Origin: PMNU01 sp035480575
GTDB lineage: Bacteria; Patescibacteriota; Saccharimonadia; Saccharimonadales; UBA4665
Direction of reading: 5' to 3'
Assembly (NCBI GenBank): GCA_035480575.1
Contig: DATIHR010000013.1
Coordinates: 1 to 54,328 of the forward strand
Length of the DNA: 54,328 bases
The notes beneath the pieces are model-generated. The model was not told the origin of the DNA. It saw nothing but the letters and a program-made list of their open reading frames with translations, and ran no database searches. The position numbers and the translations under genes were made by a program. Positions within the stretch are counted from its first letter, which is position 1. Each line of letters starts with the position of its first letter. Of the stretch, positions 24,023 through 32,926 are shown one piece after another.

Positions 24023-24191
24023 ATGTCGCACCAAAAAACTAAATTTACAACAGGATAGGTTTGCTCAACAGATAGCTCGGGCGTGCGGTGGCTAGCAATA
24101 CCCAACCAGTGATGTAGAATATAACGACGTCCCGGATAGTTAGATTTGTCACATTTTACATTAAGCGAGCCGGGCGTAAGGGGGATATGTC

Positions 24192-25277
24192 TTGAAAAAA
24201 TTGGCAGCTTTGCCGGTACTCATCATTATTGGCGCCTTATTATTTGCGCCTGTGCACTCGGCCATTGCCGACCACTACGACGACCAAATGAATGCGCTGC
24301 GTGCGCAGAACGCACAGGCGGCGGCTAATGCCGCCGCACTGCAAGACCAGGAAAAGTCACTGGCCGATGTAGTCTTAAAGTACCAAATTCAGATTGCCGC
24401 GCTAGAAACGCAGATTCAGCAGAACCAAACCAAGCGCGACCAAACGAATGCAGCCATTGCCGACGCCGAGGCTAAACTGCAAGCACAGCAAACATTATTA
24501 GGCCAAGACATTAAGGCCATATACCAAGACGGCGACACTAGCACCCTAGAAATGCTGGCATCCAGCCACAACCTGAGCGACTTTGTAGATAAAGAAGAAT
24601 ATCGCACCGCCGTTAGCGAAAAAATAACCGATACGGTGCACAAAATTAATGCCCTTAAGGCAGAGCTAGAAGCACAAAAGGCAACATTAGAAAAACTACT
24701 GGCCGACCAACAAGCCATGCAAAGCCAGCTAGACGGCCAACGTGCCGAGCAGCAACGCTTGCTCAGCATGAACCAAGACCAGCAGGCTGCCTACAACCAA
24801 CAAATTGCCACTAATAACTCACAGATTTCCCAGTTACGCCGCCAGCAGGTACTAGACAACGCCCGCTTTATGGGCGCTGGCGCGCGTATGGATGTGCCAG
24901 ACGCCACTGGCTACCCATGGTCAGGTGCACCATGGCCTAACAGCATTCCAGACCCATGGGGCATGTACGAACGCCAATGCGTCAGTTACACAGCCTGGAA
25001 GGTATGGAAAAGCGGCCGGTTTATGCCGTACTGGGGCGGGGTAGGCAACGCCAACCAATGGGATGATAACGCACGGAGCGCCGGTATACCGGTAGACGGC
25101 AGTCCGCGTGTGGGCGATATAGCCGTCAGTAACCGTGGCGCGTACGGGCACGTTATGTATGTCGAGGCAGTGTACGGCGACGGCACTATATACATTAGCC
25201 AGTACAACGCTGGCTGGGACGGGCGATACTCCGAAGCACGCATAGCCGTTGGCGACCTCGTGTTTATTCACTTCTAA
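24192..25277 (+). CDS. Secreted coiled-coil CHAP peptidoglycan hydrolase (PcsB-like)
   Basis: 361 residues: signal peptide (1-26), long Gln/Ala-rich coiled coil (~30-225) and a C-terminal CHAP domain (~250-360). Catalytic Cys is in YERQCVSYTAWKVW and His in AYGHVMYVEAVY. This arrangement matches PcsB/CwlO-type cell-separation hydrolases whose coiled coil is controlled by FtsEX. The start is TTG at 24192, supported by GGGGGAT 8 nt upstream and by the signal peptide directly after it. Confidence 0.88.
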   Translation: MKKLAALPVLIIIGALLFAPVHSAIADHYDDQMNALRAQNAQAAANAAALQDQEKSLADVVLKYQIQIAALETQIQQNQTKRDQTNAAIADAEAKLQAQQTLLGQDIKAIYQDGDTSTLEMLASSHNLSDFVDKEEYRTAVSEKITDTVHKINALKAELEAQKATLEKLLADQQAMQSQLDGQRAEQQRLLSMNQDQQAAYNQQIATNNSQISQLRRQQVLDNARFMGAGARMDVPDATGYPWSGAPWPNSIPDPWGMYERQCVSYTAWKVWKSGRFMPYWGGVGNANQWDDNARSAGIPVDGSPRVGDIAVSNRGAYGHVMYVEAVYGDGTIYISQYNAGWDGRYSEARIAVGDLVFIHF

Positions 25278-25314
25278 TTTGCCTGGGGTGCAAACTTAGA
25301 GTAAGCTTTGCTTC

Positions 25315-26412
25315 ATGCATAATCCCAATACGCTAAGAACAGCACTAGCATTCACTACGGTTATTGCCCTTGGCGCCTGTTCTGCCGAGCGGCCGCAATC
25401 GCCAGCCGAAACACCACCAATTGTAGCCGTAGGTCCAACTGCCAAGGGCTCAGACCAATCGTTTGGTATACGGGATGCAGCAAAATCTGCAGGCAAAATT
25501 TTGGTAGCTGCCGGGCAACCCAATGCCCACGATATATTTATGATAGATTTGGCTACCAACGCAGCTTTAAACCTAACCTATACACCCCCCGGTACACAAC
25601 CAACTGACGAACTGAACCCACAAGTATCGCCTACACCTAATGGCATAGAAGTAACCTTTACCAGCAACACGAGCGGCAAGTACCAGATATACCGGCTCCC
25701 GCTTGCCAACTTGGGCGGCCTCGTCCAGCTTACCAGCAGCGACGCTAACAACGACGACCCTACCTGGAGCCTGGACGGCAAACGTATTTATTACAAAACA
25801 AGCGCAAACGGCCACGGCGACATACTCAGCGTGCCCTGGAACGGTACGGGTAAACCACAAAACCTAACCAAAAAAGCAACCGCCACCGAAGAATGGAAAC
25901 CAGTCGCCGTAACGGACAACTTACTGGTAGTAACAACCAGCCACGGCGACGATGGCACTATGAACAAGCGGCAACTCTTTGCCACCGCCGAGCTAGCCAT
26001 AGTCGACACGACCAAGCCGAACGATCTGCCCAAAGAACTGACCAATAATGATTATCCGGATTGGTATGCATCGCCAAAGCCCGAAGAGCCAACCGTTATA
26101 GCGTACACATCGCGCGACGAAACTAATCCTACGGGCCACGACATCATTAAACAAATGGATATCACTCGATTCGACAAACCGCAGACACTCGTGAACATAC
26201 CAGGCGATTCCGACGACAGTTCGTGGGCGCCGCCGTTACCCAAGAGCGACGGGGACACATTACTGTTTGTTAATAACAGTACGGGCACATACCGGGCCAT
26301 GGCGCGTACGCCATCGGGCGCAATAGTCGACCTCAACTTGCCAGTATCGGGCGAAGTATTGTCTCCGGTAGCCGTAGGTCCTATAACGATAGGAAATGAA
26401 CGGAAAGGCTAA
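25315..26412 (+). CDS. TolB-like beta-propeller lipoprotein
   Basis: 365 residues. The signal peptide ends in lipobox LGAC (Cys22). The mature protein has repeated propeller blades with the TolB/WD40-like pattern, for example NPQVSPTPNGIEVTFTSN, DDPTWSLDGKRIYYKT and DDSSWAPPLPKSDGDTLLFV. It is probably an extracytoplasmic binding or scaffold protein. TAAGCT (25302-25307) ends 7 nt before the ATG. The next gene starts 2 nt after its stop codon. Confidence 0.8.
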   Translation: MHNPNTLRTALAFTTVIALGACSAERPQSPAETPPIVAVGPTAKGSDQSFGIRDAAKSAGKILVAAGQPNAHDIFMIDLATNAALNLTYTPPGTQPTDELNPQVSPTPNGIEVTFTSNTSGKYQIYRLPLANLGGLVQLTSSDANNDDPTWSLDGKRIYYKTSANGHGDILSVPWNGTGKPQNLTKKATATEEWKPVAVTDNLLVVTTSHGDDGTMNKRQLFATAELAIVDTTKPNDLPKELTNNDYPDWYASPKPEEPTVIAYTSRDETNPTGHDIIKQMDITRFDKPQTLVNIPGDSDDSSWAPPLPKSDGDTLLFVNNSTGTYRAMARTPSGAIVDLNLPVSGEVLSPVAVGPITIGNERKG

Positions 26413-26414
26413 TT

Positions 26415-26756
26415 ATGACACCAGAAGGTTACCAGCAAATACAACAAGCAATAGGCGACGAACGCATACTAGTGCATCCTGTTCCGGAACCAGGAGAAGA
26501 TGTACGGCACGTTGATGTACTCGTACCTTTCAAGGCAGGCAGGCATCTCACCGATGCCCCATCGCTTGCCGATGTGCGCAATCGTTTACACGAAGCAGGG
26601 CTCACAGCTGCTGCTGGTTTTGCGGAGAGAGGTTCAGATCCTAGACCTCGACTGCGTTTCTTAGGCGCAGTAGCCGGCGGACAGTGGGTAGACTCTGCCA
26701 ACATCGAACAAAAAACGCCCTATGTACTAATGTATGAAGATACTGCGGCACGGTAG
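26415..26756 (+). CDS. Hypothetical protein
   Basis: 113 residues, soluble, directly downstream of the propeller lipoprotein (2-nt gap), so co-transcribed. Pattern suggests a small alpha/beta domain (VRHVDVLVPFKAGRHLTDAPS; RLRFLGAVAGGQW). Family not recognised. Confidence 0.6.
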   Translation: MTPEGYQQIQQAIGDERILVHPVPEPGEDVRHVDVLVPFKAGRHLTDAPSLADVRNRLHEAGLTAAAGFAERGSDPRPRLRFLGAVAGGQWVDSANIEQKTPYVLMYEDTAAR

Positions 26757-26791
26757 AGGGCGCACAAAGACTCAGTGAAATACTGATATAT

Positions 26792-26826
26792 ATAAAAATA
26801 CCGGGTGATCAATCCGGTATTTTTAT
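26792..26826. terminator. Bidirectional intrinsic terminator
   Basis: Perfect 13-bp stem ATAAAAATACCGG / CCGGTATTTTTAT with a 9-nt loop, flanked by A and T runs on both sides. It separates the plus-strand operon ending at 26756 from the convergent response-regulator gene. The remaining 26827-26967 is AT-rich and holds nothing I recognise. Confidence 0.85.
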
Positions 26827-26967
26827 TCCTCTAGCTAGAAGGATAGCGTGCATTCTTTTGGTTTGCACAATTTTTTGTAAGTGTATTTCTTTTGGATTTA
26901 CTCTTACTTAAATCTACCGTATCAAAGCATAAACAACTTGTCAAGCGTTAGTTATACACACGTCACT

Positions 26968-27333
26968 TTATACCACCTCAAGCTCGTTGCGCACGGTGGC
27001 AAGCAACTGGCGAGGCGAAAGATCGGACTTAAGAATATTTTTGTACGCACCCAGCCGCAAGGCCTGGGTAAGCTCCGTACCCGAAGTTAAATTGCTTAAA
27101 ACAATAACTTTTGCTGGCAGTTCGCCATCTTTACTAAAATGCCGTAAGAAGCCGATACCGTCTACGACCGGCATCATAAGGTCGAGTAGGATGAGATCGT
27201 ACCGAGTATTCGTGCACTTTTCCAGGGCGTCCTGGCCGTTTACAGCTGTGTCGATGTGATGCTCGGTGGATAAAATCATGCTATAGACATCGCGCAACAA
27301 ATAGTCGTCCTCAACGACCAGGATCTTACGCAT
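26968..27333 (-). CDS. Stand-alone response regulator receiver domain
   Basis: 121 residues, a complete CheY-like receiver and nothing else. Acidic pair VVEDDY (~6-11), phospho-acceptor Asp in LILLDLMMP (~51), switch residue VLSN (~79) and conserved Lys ILKSD (~101). With no output domain it must act by protein-protein contact or as a phosphorelay intermediate. No histidine kinase is present in the window. TATTAT close to the ATG suggests a very short leader. Confidence 0.9.
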   Translation of the reverse strand: MRKILVVEDDYLLRDVYSMILSTEHHIDTAVNGQDALEKCTNTRYDLILLDLMMPVVDGIGFLRHFSKDGELPAKVIVLSNLTSGTELTQALRLGAYKNILKSDLSPRQLLATVRNELEVV

Positions 27334-27496
27334 GATAATAATACCGGCCTAACTGTGCACACAAAAAGTAATACAGCGCGTGCAGTGAAATGTTGCTGAG
27401 CATACCAAGTCTTTTGTCTTACGTAGCTTATTTAGTAAAACATAGGCACTTTTATCGGTTTGTAAAAATTATTACTTGTTTTGCTATGCTATGCAT

Positions 27497-28024
27497 ATGG
27501 GTACATATACCGCCACAGATCTTACAGCGCTGCTAAGTGGCGGCGATCCGCGATCGCTGGGCCGTGCAAACGACGTAACAGCGCAAGTACTGAACGGGAG
27601 TATACCAGTAGCGCCATTATTTGACTGCGTATTCGTAAGCGACGAAACTGTCCGCATGCGCGCGGGCGACGCACTCGAGAAAGTCTGCCACGAGAACCCG
27701 AAATTACTAGAACCGTTTACCGAACGGCTGTTGCGTGACGTACCGCGTGTACGCCAGCCATCGGTACAGGTGCACTTAGCACAAATGCTCGCAGAGCTGC
27801 CGCTGACCGCGCAACAAACCGAACGTGCCGTGCAGTTACTGACCTACAACCTGCATACAATTGATGAATGGGTACTCACCGACGTCATGATACAGGTGTT
27901 GGCGGATTTTACAAACAGGGGAGCTCTACCTAAAAAACAGCTCGCAACGCTTATTGCGCCCTACGCTGAAAGCCGTCACAAATCTGTCGCGCAGCGCGTA
28001 AGCAAACTACTCGCAACACTGTAA
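27497..28024 (+). CDS. Hypothetical HEAT-like helical repeat protein
   Basis: 175 residues from ATG 27497 (MGTYTATDLTALLSGGDPRS). Successive amphipathic helices with the spacing of HEAT/ARM repeats, including DETVRMRAGDALEKVC, VRQPSVQVHLAQMLAEL and HKSVAQRVSKLLATL. Probably a protein-binding scaffold. TATGCT (27485-27490) ends 6 nt before ATG 27497, which decides against the two upstream in-frame starts. Confidence 0.65.
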   Translation: MGTYTATDLTALLSGGDPRSLGRANDVTAQVLNGSIPVAPLFDCVFVSDETVRMRAGDALEKVCHENPKLLEPFTERLLRDVPRVRQPSVQVHLAQMLAELPLTAQQTERAVQLLTYNLHTIDEWVLTDVMIQVLADFTNRGALPKKQLATLIAPYAESRHKSVAQRVSKLLATL

Positions 28025-28042
28025 TGGTATAGTTACACCAGG

Positions 28043-28372
28043 ATGCAAAGCAAAACTCTGGCTCCTTTTTTGGAACATGTTATGTCGTTAAACGCTGGTT
28101 ATGCAGGAATGGGCGGGGCACAGGCCGCAATCGCAGGCTCGCGTAGCACTGAAACCGATGTTATTACCGACCTGCGTAAAAACGCCCTGGCATTTGCAGC
28201 CGAATACCACGACGTCCATGTTAACCGCAGCACCGTACAACAGCTGGCAAACAATCTAGAGGGATCGCTGCGGTCGCTCCATGCTATTTCGGCTATATCA
28301 GAATCAACACTTGTAGCGCTTTTAAAAGAGCTCAATATGTTAGTCGACCACGCCGGAAATGGCGAGCGATAA
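28043..28372 (+). CDS. Hypothetical helical protein
   Basis: 109 residues, soluble, helical, 19 nt downstream of the HEAT-like gene. TATAGT (28028-28033) 9 nt before the ATG could give it its own start site. No motif recognised. Confidence 0.55.
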   Translation: MQSKTLAPFLEHVMSLNAGYAGMGGAQAAIAGSRSTETDVITDLRKNALAFAAEYHDVHVNRSTVQQLANNLEGSLRSLHAISAISESTLVALLKELNMLVDHAGNGER

Positions 28373-28446
28373 CACCTAGGCGACAAGCCCAGTAAAAGCA
28401 CCTGGCCCGTTATACAGTAGCTAACAAAAGTGCTACCATAAGCAGT

Positions 28447-28893
28447 ATGAAGACAACAACAAACTCCAAACCATCAAGCATCGCGGTCAGTCCAATACTG
28501 CAACGCGTTTTTATCGTTGCCGTACTAACGGCGTTCTTGGCAGACGTCGTGCAAGTTGCCACGGAATTTATTTCGGAGCCCTATACATATGTAAGCACCG
28601 AGGCACTCTTTGGCTACTGGGCTAACCGGATCGTTTTGCCGGTCGCCTTTTTTGTAATGGCATACATAGCAATAAAACACAGGGCCTACGAAGCGCGATT
28701 ATTCAACGCTCTATTACTGAGCGTAGTGGGCGTGGCCATATACACAACAACAGCGTACTTATTGGCATATTTTTACCAATACATGATTGGGCTTAACAAT
28801 TCGCCCCACTATTATGCATGGGTCGTTGCAGGCGTTGCACTTGGACTATACGCGGTTGTACTACAAGCGCTTACAAACAACAAAAGCCTGTAA
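28447..28893 (+). CDS. Four-helix membrane protein, unknown
   Basis: 148 residues. Four hydrophobic helices (~22-42, ~58-77, ~87-108, ~122-142) with short loops, a polar N-terminus and a short tail. No family recognised. TACCAT (28434-28439) ends 7 nt before the ATG. Confidence 0.6.
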   Translation: MKTTTNSKPSSIAVSPILQRVFIVAVLTAFLADVVQVATEFISEPYTYVSTEALFGYWANRIVLPVAFFVMAYIAIKHRAYEARLFNALLLSVVGVAIYTTTAYLLAYFYQYMIGLNNSPHYYAWVVAGVALGLYAVVLQALTNNKSL

Positions 28894-28983
28894 CGTTTTA
28901 CTGTTTTCGTATCTTTTCTTACTGCTAACACCTTGCGTTTTAACGTAGCATAAAAATGTGCAACTTAAAGACGGAGGTTAGAT

Positions 28984-29232
28984 ATGGCAAGCACGATGAC
29001 GAACAGCAAAGCTAGCCCGGCGGGCGTAGCATTTTTGGCAGGCATAAGCGCAGGGGCATTGGCCGCATTACTTTTTGCACCGAAAAGCGGGCAAGAGACG
29101 CGCCGCCAGCTAAAAGATGCCGCTACAAATGCGCGACGTAAGGCACAAGAAACCATGCAGGAACAGCAAGACAAGGCGAGCAAAGCAATCGATAAAGCGG
29201 CAGCGACAACCAGCGACTCTGTGCAGAAATAA
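28984..29232 (+). CDS. YtxH-like small membrane protein
   Basis: 82 residues. One transmembrane helix (FLAGISAGALAALLFAP, ~16-33) is followed by KSGQETRRQLKDAATNARRKAQE, the pattern typical of YtxH/gas-vesicle-protein-like stress proteins, and an amphipathic tail. ACGGAGG 8 nt before the ATG is a good ribosome binding site. Role generally linked to stress in Gram-positive bacteria, mechanism unknown. Confidence 0.8.
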   Translation: MASTMTNSKASPAGVAFLAGISAGALAALLFAPKSGQETRRQLKDAATNARRKAQETMQEQQDKASKAIDKAAATTSDSVQK

Positions 29233-29262
29233 GCCAACTGATATTGCTATACTACAGACATA

Positions 29263-29910
29263 GTGCAAAATCATGCGTATTCTAGGTTTGCGTACCGTTT
29301 TGGCCGGACGTTATTACCGTCGCCCATAAGCGCGCTTCTATGTATGCTTGTTGGCGTGGGCGCTGTTCTAGCCTATCTGGTTGTGGTTAGCGTATCGTTG
29401 GGCACGGCCTTACCTGATCTTTTTGAGGGCCAGTGGGGCGTAGAGTACACGAACCATGTGGTTCGTCCGCTCCTGTCTATTTTTACTAATATAACGCTGA
29501 ATAAAATACTCTTTCTTGTTACCTGGGGACTGGCTGGACTAACAACCTATTTTGTCATTGAATACATCGTTATGTTGCTCCGTAACTTACGCAGCGCTAA
29601 CCACGATATTCAGCAAACAGCCGAGGGTATTATTCGCCGGCCTACGATGCGATCTTTCTTTATATCCGCATTATGGCGCGCCGGCGTACTGCTCTTTTTT
29701 ATTCCGCTGCTTGTTATTGCCCTGCCGACACTACTAGGGCAACTGAGTGCTTTGGCCCCAAAGGCAGTATTGGGCCACCTGGGCGCCGGCACAACGCTTT
29801 TGCACTTAGGTACATTAGCCCTCATGGTTATGCTATTTTCGCATGGCGTGGTAGTGTTCCTGCGGTTGTTTGCCGAGCGCATGCGCCTGGGTGCAGACGA
29901 CCCGCTATAG
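29263..29910 (+). CDS. Polytopic membrane protein, unknown
   Basis: 215 residues, about four transmembrane helices (~20-46, ~76-108, ~135-158, ~176-200), with a long loop between helices 1 and 2. Starts with GTG; TATACT (29248-29253) lies 9 nt upstream. It converges head-on with the chitosanase gene with no space between the two stop codons. Confidence 0.6.
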   Translation: MQNHAYSRFAYRFGRTLLPSPISALLCMLVGVGAVLAYLVVVSVSLGTALPDLFEGQWGVEYTNHVVRPLLSIFTNITLNKILFLVTWGLAGLTTYFVIEYIVMLLRNLRSANHDIQQTAEGIIRRPTMRSFFISALWRAGVLLFFIPLLVIALPTLLGQLSALAPKAVLGHLGAGTTLLHLGTLALMVMLFSHGVVVFLRLFAERMRLGADDPL

Positions 29911-31623
29911 CTACGGCGCTTTGGCGATAGAGTAGCTGTCGCCGTATACGGTCCAGTTGAGCGGTATATTCAAGTTAAGATTGCCGGCCTTTAGGAATAC
30001 GCGTTGTTCGGTGTCGACACGGTCGGTGTCGGAGTGGGCTTCCTCGGTGAGCATTGCGGCTTTGCGCGCGTCAAGAAAGGCGTTCAGGTAGGTTGTTTCG
30101 TTGCCGCCCTGGGCTGGCGTCTTGGCCTTTTTGAGGGCAGCTGCTCGGATGCCGCCGAAACTAACCGGGTCGCTGCCAGGGCCGTGCATAACCATAGCAT
30201 CGTAGTATATAAACTGGCCGAGCGGGTGCAGGCCATCGGTGATAGCCTGGTTGACACTGGGGTTAAAGTACACGCGGTCACGCTCGCTATTTTGCGCTTG
30301 CTGGAACAGTGGGTCGGTGGCGGCAGTTTTCCAATCTTTCGTAAAGTTGGGGTCAAGGCCGGTGTGCGAGGCACTTTCCGCATTACCTAGCGAAACGAGT
30401 GTGTTGTAGTACTTAGATAAGACGTTGCCAGGTTTGAGGGTGTTATATACACCAACCACCTTGGCCATGTCGCTGCAGCCCGAACAGAAGCCAATGATGC
30501 CGCCGGTATAACCCCGGCCATCTTTGATATCCTCGATGTAGCCGTATTGGGCTTTCCAGTTAAGCGTTGAGTTCTCGGCACTTGATACTAACTGCATAGC
30601 AATTTCTTTTTTGCTGGCGTCGAACAAAGTTGTGGCACCGCTGCCAGGGTTAGAGCTACCGCCGCCGCCCGTAGAACCGCCGGATGCTGCGGGAATAGTA
30701 ATAGATACTTTTGCAGAAGCGGCAGACGTAGCGCCCTTGGTATCGGTAGCCGTTACGGTGTAGTCATAACTTTTGCCTGCGGTCAAGCCGGTATCGGTGT
30801 AGCTGGTGGTTGTTATGGTCGCGACCTTAGTACCGCTCCGGTATACTTGGTAATTCGCAATAGGGTTGGCGCTGGTGCTAGCTTTCCAGCTAAGGGAAAC
30901 ACTAGTAGTACCCTGTAAGTTCGCTACGACGTTACTTGGCGCAGCCGGTGCGGCCGGCGCGCTAACCAATTTAGTACTGAATACTACATCCACCCAGTAA
31001 TTGGTATTGCCGTAAACGCTCTTAGGAAACACGCTTTTTGCGGTGCTAAAAATGTACACGCCGTTATCTTTCGGGGCGGTTAGCTTCTGCTTCACATACG
31101 CGCCCTTGGCAAAGTAGCCGCTGTCAGATGAATACATGCCTTTGGGGGCGTGATACGAAATAACATACGTCACATTCGCCGCAATACTAACCGGCTTTGC
31201 AAATTGGGCAGTTTGCCAACCGCTGGCAGTTTCTTTAGTAAATGTAGTGGTTGCGAGTTGGCGGCCATCGCTGGACCACAGGCTGCCCGTGTGCGTTCCG
31301 GTATTCTGAGCACCCTTATAAAAACGAACGCCGGTGACATAGCCGGCTACGCCAGATTTAAACCGTAGCCCAAGTTCTACACTCCGGCTGTTATTGTTTG
31401 TAATGGTTTTAGGAACGTTATTTCCCCAAAAACTATATGTAGTGGTGGCTGCCGAAACAAAGACCAAAGTACCCAGGCCCACAAGGACAAAGGTCGCTAT
31501 ATACATGATTGGCTTCAACCAGCCACGTGCAGGCTCGCCCCTAGAAATGACGGCTGACTGTGCTGCGGTGCTCTTCGCACGAGTTTTAGGTACTTTTTTT
31601 GTAACTTTTTTTGTTTTTGGCAT
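29911..31623 (-). CDS. Exported GH46 chitosanase with DUF4082 and FN3 modules
   Basis: 570 residues from ATG 31623. Basic N-terminus, one transmembrane segment (~40-58), DUF4082-like domain (~60-210), fibronectin type III domain (~220-310), Gly/Ser linker, and a GH46 catalytic domain (~335-570). The GH46 active-site segments are clear: Glu in AMQLVSSAENS (~349) and Asp in YIEDIKDGRGYTGGI (~367). GH46 enzymes hydrolyse chitosan, a polymer of fungi and some animals. TAAAAT (31631-31636) ends 7 nt before this ATG, which excludes the longer upstream frame. Confidence 0.88.
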   Translation of the reverse strand: MPKTKKVTKKVPKTRAKSTAAQSAVISRGEPARGWLKPIMYIATFVLVGLGTLVFVSAATTTYSFWGNNVPKTITNNNSRSVELGLRFKSGVAGYVTGVRFYKGAQNTGTHTGSLWSSDGRQLATTTFTKETASGWQTAQFAKPVSIAANVTYVISYHAPKGMYSSDSGYFAKGAYVKQKLTAPKDNGVYIFSTAKSVFPKSVYGNTNYWVDVVFSTKLVSAPAAPAAPSNVVANLQGTTSVSLSWKASTSANPIANYQVYRSGTKVATITTTSYTDTGLTAGKSYDYTVTATDTKGATSAASAKVSITIPAASGGSTGGGGSSNPGSGATTLFDASKKEIAMQLVSSAENSTLNWKAQYGYIEDIKDGRGYTGGIIGFCSGCSDMAKVVGVYNTLKPGNVLSKYYNTLVSLGNAESASHTGLDPNFTKDWKTAATDPLFQQAQNSERDRVYFNPSVNQAITDGLHPLGQFIYYDAMVMHGPGSDPVSFGGIRAAALKKAKTPAQGGNETTYLNAFLDARKAAMLTEEAHSDTDRVDTEQRVFLKAGNLNLNIPLNWTVYGDSYSIAKAP

Positions 31624-31789
31624 AGTTTTTATTTTAAGGTTATCCTCGTTCAATCGTAGCACAGCTAGAAATAAGCACAAGCTATCTACCCCCCTTAGGA
31701 TCCGAAACGCTTATGGAAGGTGCGAGTTATCTAACAGCAATATCTATAGTTACTGAGCTACGATAAAGTTGTTAGTCAGGAGATTTTGC

Positions 31790-32926
31790 ATGATATCGTT
31801 CGTTTGGTTCTCAAAGCGTCCGTTTTGGGCGGGCAGGGGAGGGTCGGAAAATTATACAGCGGGACATATTCGCGAGCTTATGCGCCGGGGCATACCCACA
31901 CGACTTATAACCATAGGATTAGGGGAAGATGACGGCCGCGAGGACTTTCCGGATATTACGTTCACGTCCCTGAAATCCCACGAACAATTAAGTGAGCTAG
32001 AAGACACACTCGTAGGGATCACGAAGCCGTTAGGTGTTCCAACAAAGCATCCGTCGTACACCATATTGCACTGCCCGCCGCGTTCTTCGGAGGGTAATTT
32101 AGAAACGTTTGACGTCAGCAAAATGAACCTAACCCATGCGGTTGCGCCCAGTAAGTTTGCCGCCAAACTGTGGGCCCCTAAGCTTGGCGTTCGGCCAAAT
32201 AAAATACCAATCGTTTATCCCTTCGCGGAGCGACCTTTTAGTCGCGTGAAACGCCCAGACAACACTACAGGTAAAACACGCATTTTGTTTGCCGGTCGGC
32301 TTATGCCTGATAAGGGCATCTTTACGTTACTGGCCGCGCTGCATTTAGGCGAAATGCAAGATTTGCCCTACACCCTAACGGTTACCAGAGCGGCAGCCAA
32401 CACCAATTGCGGGCCGATCATATGTAAATTGCTAGAGGCGCACCCGTGGGTCAACTTAGTGCCCGCGCGTCGGACCCCTAAGGCAATGGCTGAACTTATG
32501 GCTGAGCACGACATCGTCGTCATGCCGTCGAGCGACATATTTTGGAAGGAAAACTTCGGTATTGTATCGGTTGAGGCCCAGCATGCAGGGTGCCGTGTCA
32601 TTGCATCTAACTCGGGTGGACTGCCCGAAACAGATTGTGGGGGCTTGTTGCTTATACGCCCAGACGACCCACAGGCACTGGCTCGTGGCATTGTTAGGGC
32701 AGCCGCCCTCGGCCCGCTTACCACTGCCGAGCGATTGTATGCCAGCAACAAATTTACCGTTACTGCTTCCGTAGATAAACTACTCGCCGTTATGCGTACG
32801 ACCGAACGCAACCACCAAACACTACTGCAAAAACAGGGCGCACTCATGCGCGAGCAACTGGACCTTGCCTTCGGGATTACTCGCGAGCTTGGTCTTCGGC
32901 TCGCTCGAGATGACAAACTTCGTTAG
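31790..32926 (+). CDS. GT4-family glycosyltransferase
   Basis: 378 residues with the GT-B fold. The N-terminal Rossmann domain starts GRGGSENYTAGHIRELMRRG. The C-terminal domain has RILFAGRLMPDKGIFTLLAAL (~165-185) and the donor-binding E-x7-E region KENFGIVSVEAQHAGCRVIASNSGGLPE. A retaining transferase using an NDP-sugar; acceptor unknown. CAGGAG before ATG 31790 fixes the start. Its last 105 nt overlap the 3' end of the convergent GH13 gene. Confidence 0.87.
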   Translation: MISFVWFSKRPFWAGRGGSENYTAGHIRELMRRGIPTRLITIGLGEDDGREDFPDITFTSLKSHEQLSELEDTLVGITKPLGVPTKHPSYTILHCPPRSSEGNLETFDVSKMNLTHAVAPSKFAAKLWAPKLGVRPNKIPIVYPFAERPFSRVKRPDNTTGKTRILFAGRLMPDKGIFTLLAALHLGEMQDLPYTLTVTRAAANTNCGPIICKLLEAHPWVNLVPARRTPKAMAELMAEHDIVVMPSSDIFWKENFGIVSVEAQHAGCRVIASNSGGLPETDCGGLLLIRPDDPQALARGIVRAAALGPLTTAERLYASNKFTVTASVDKLLAVMRTTERNHQTLLQKQGALMREQLDLAFGITRELGLRLARDDKLR

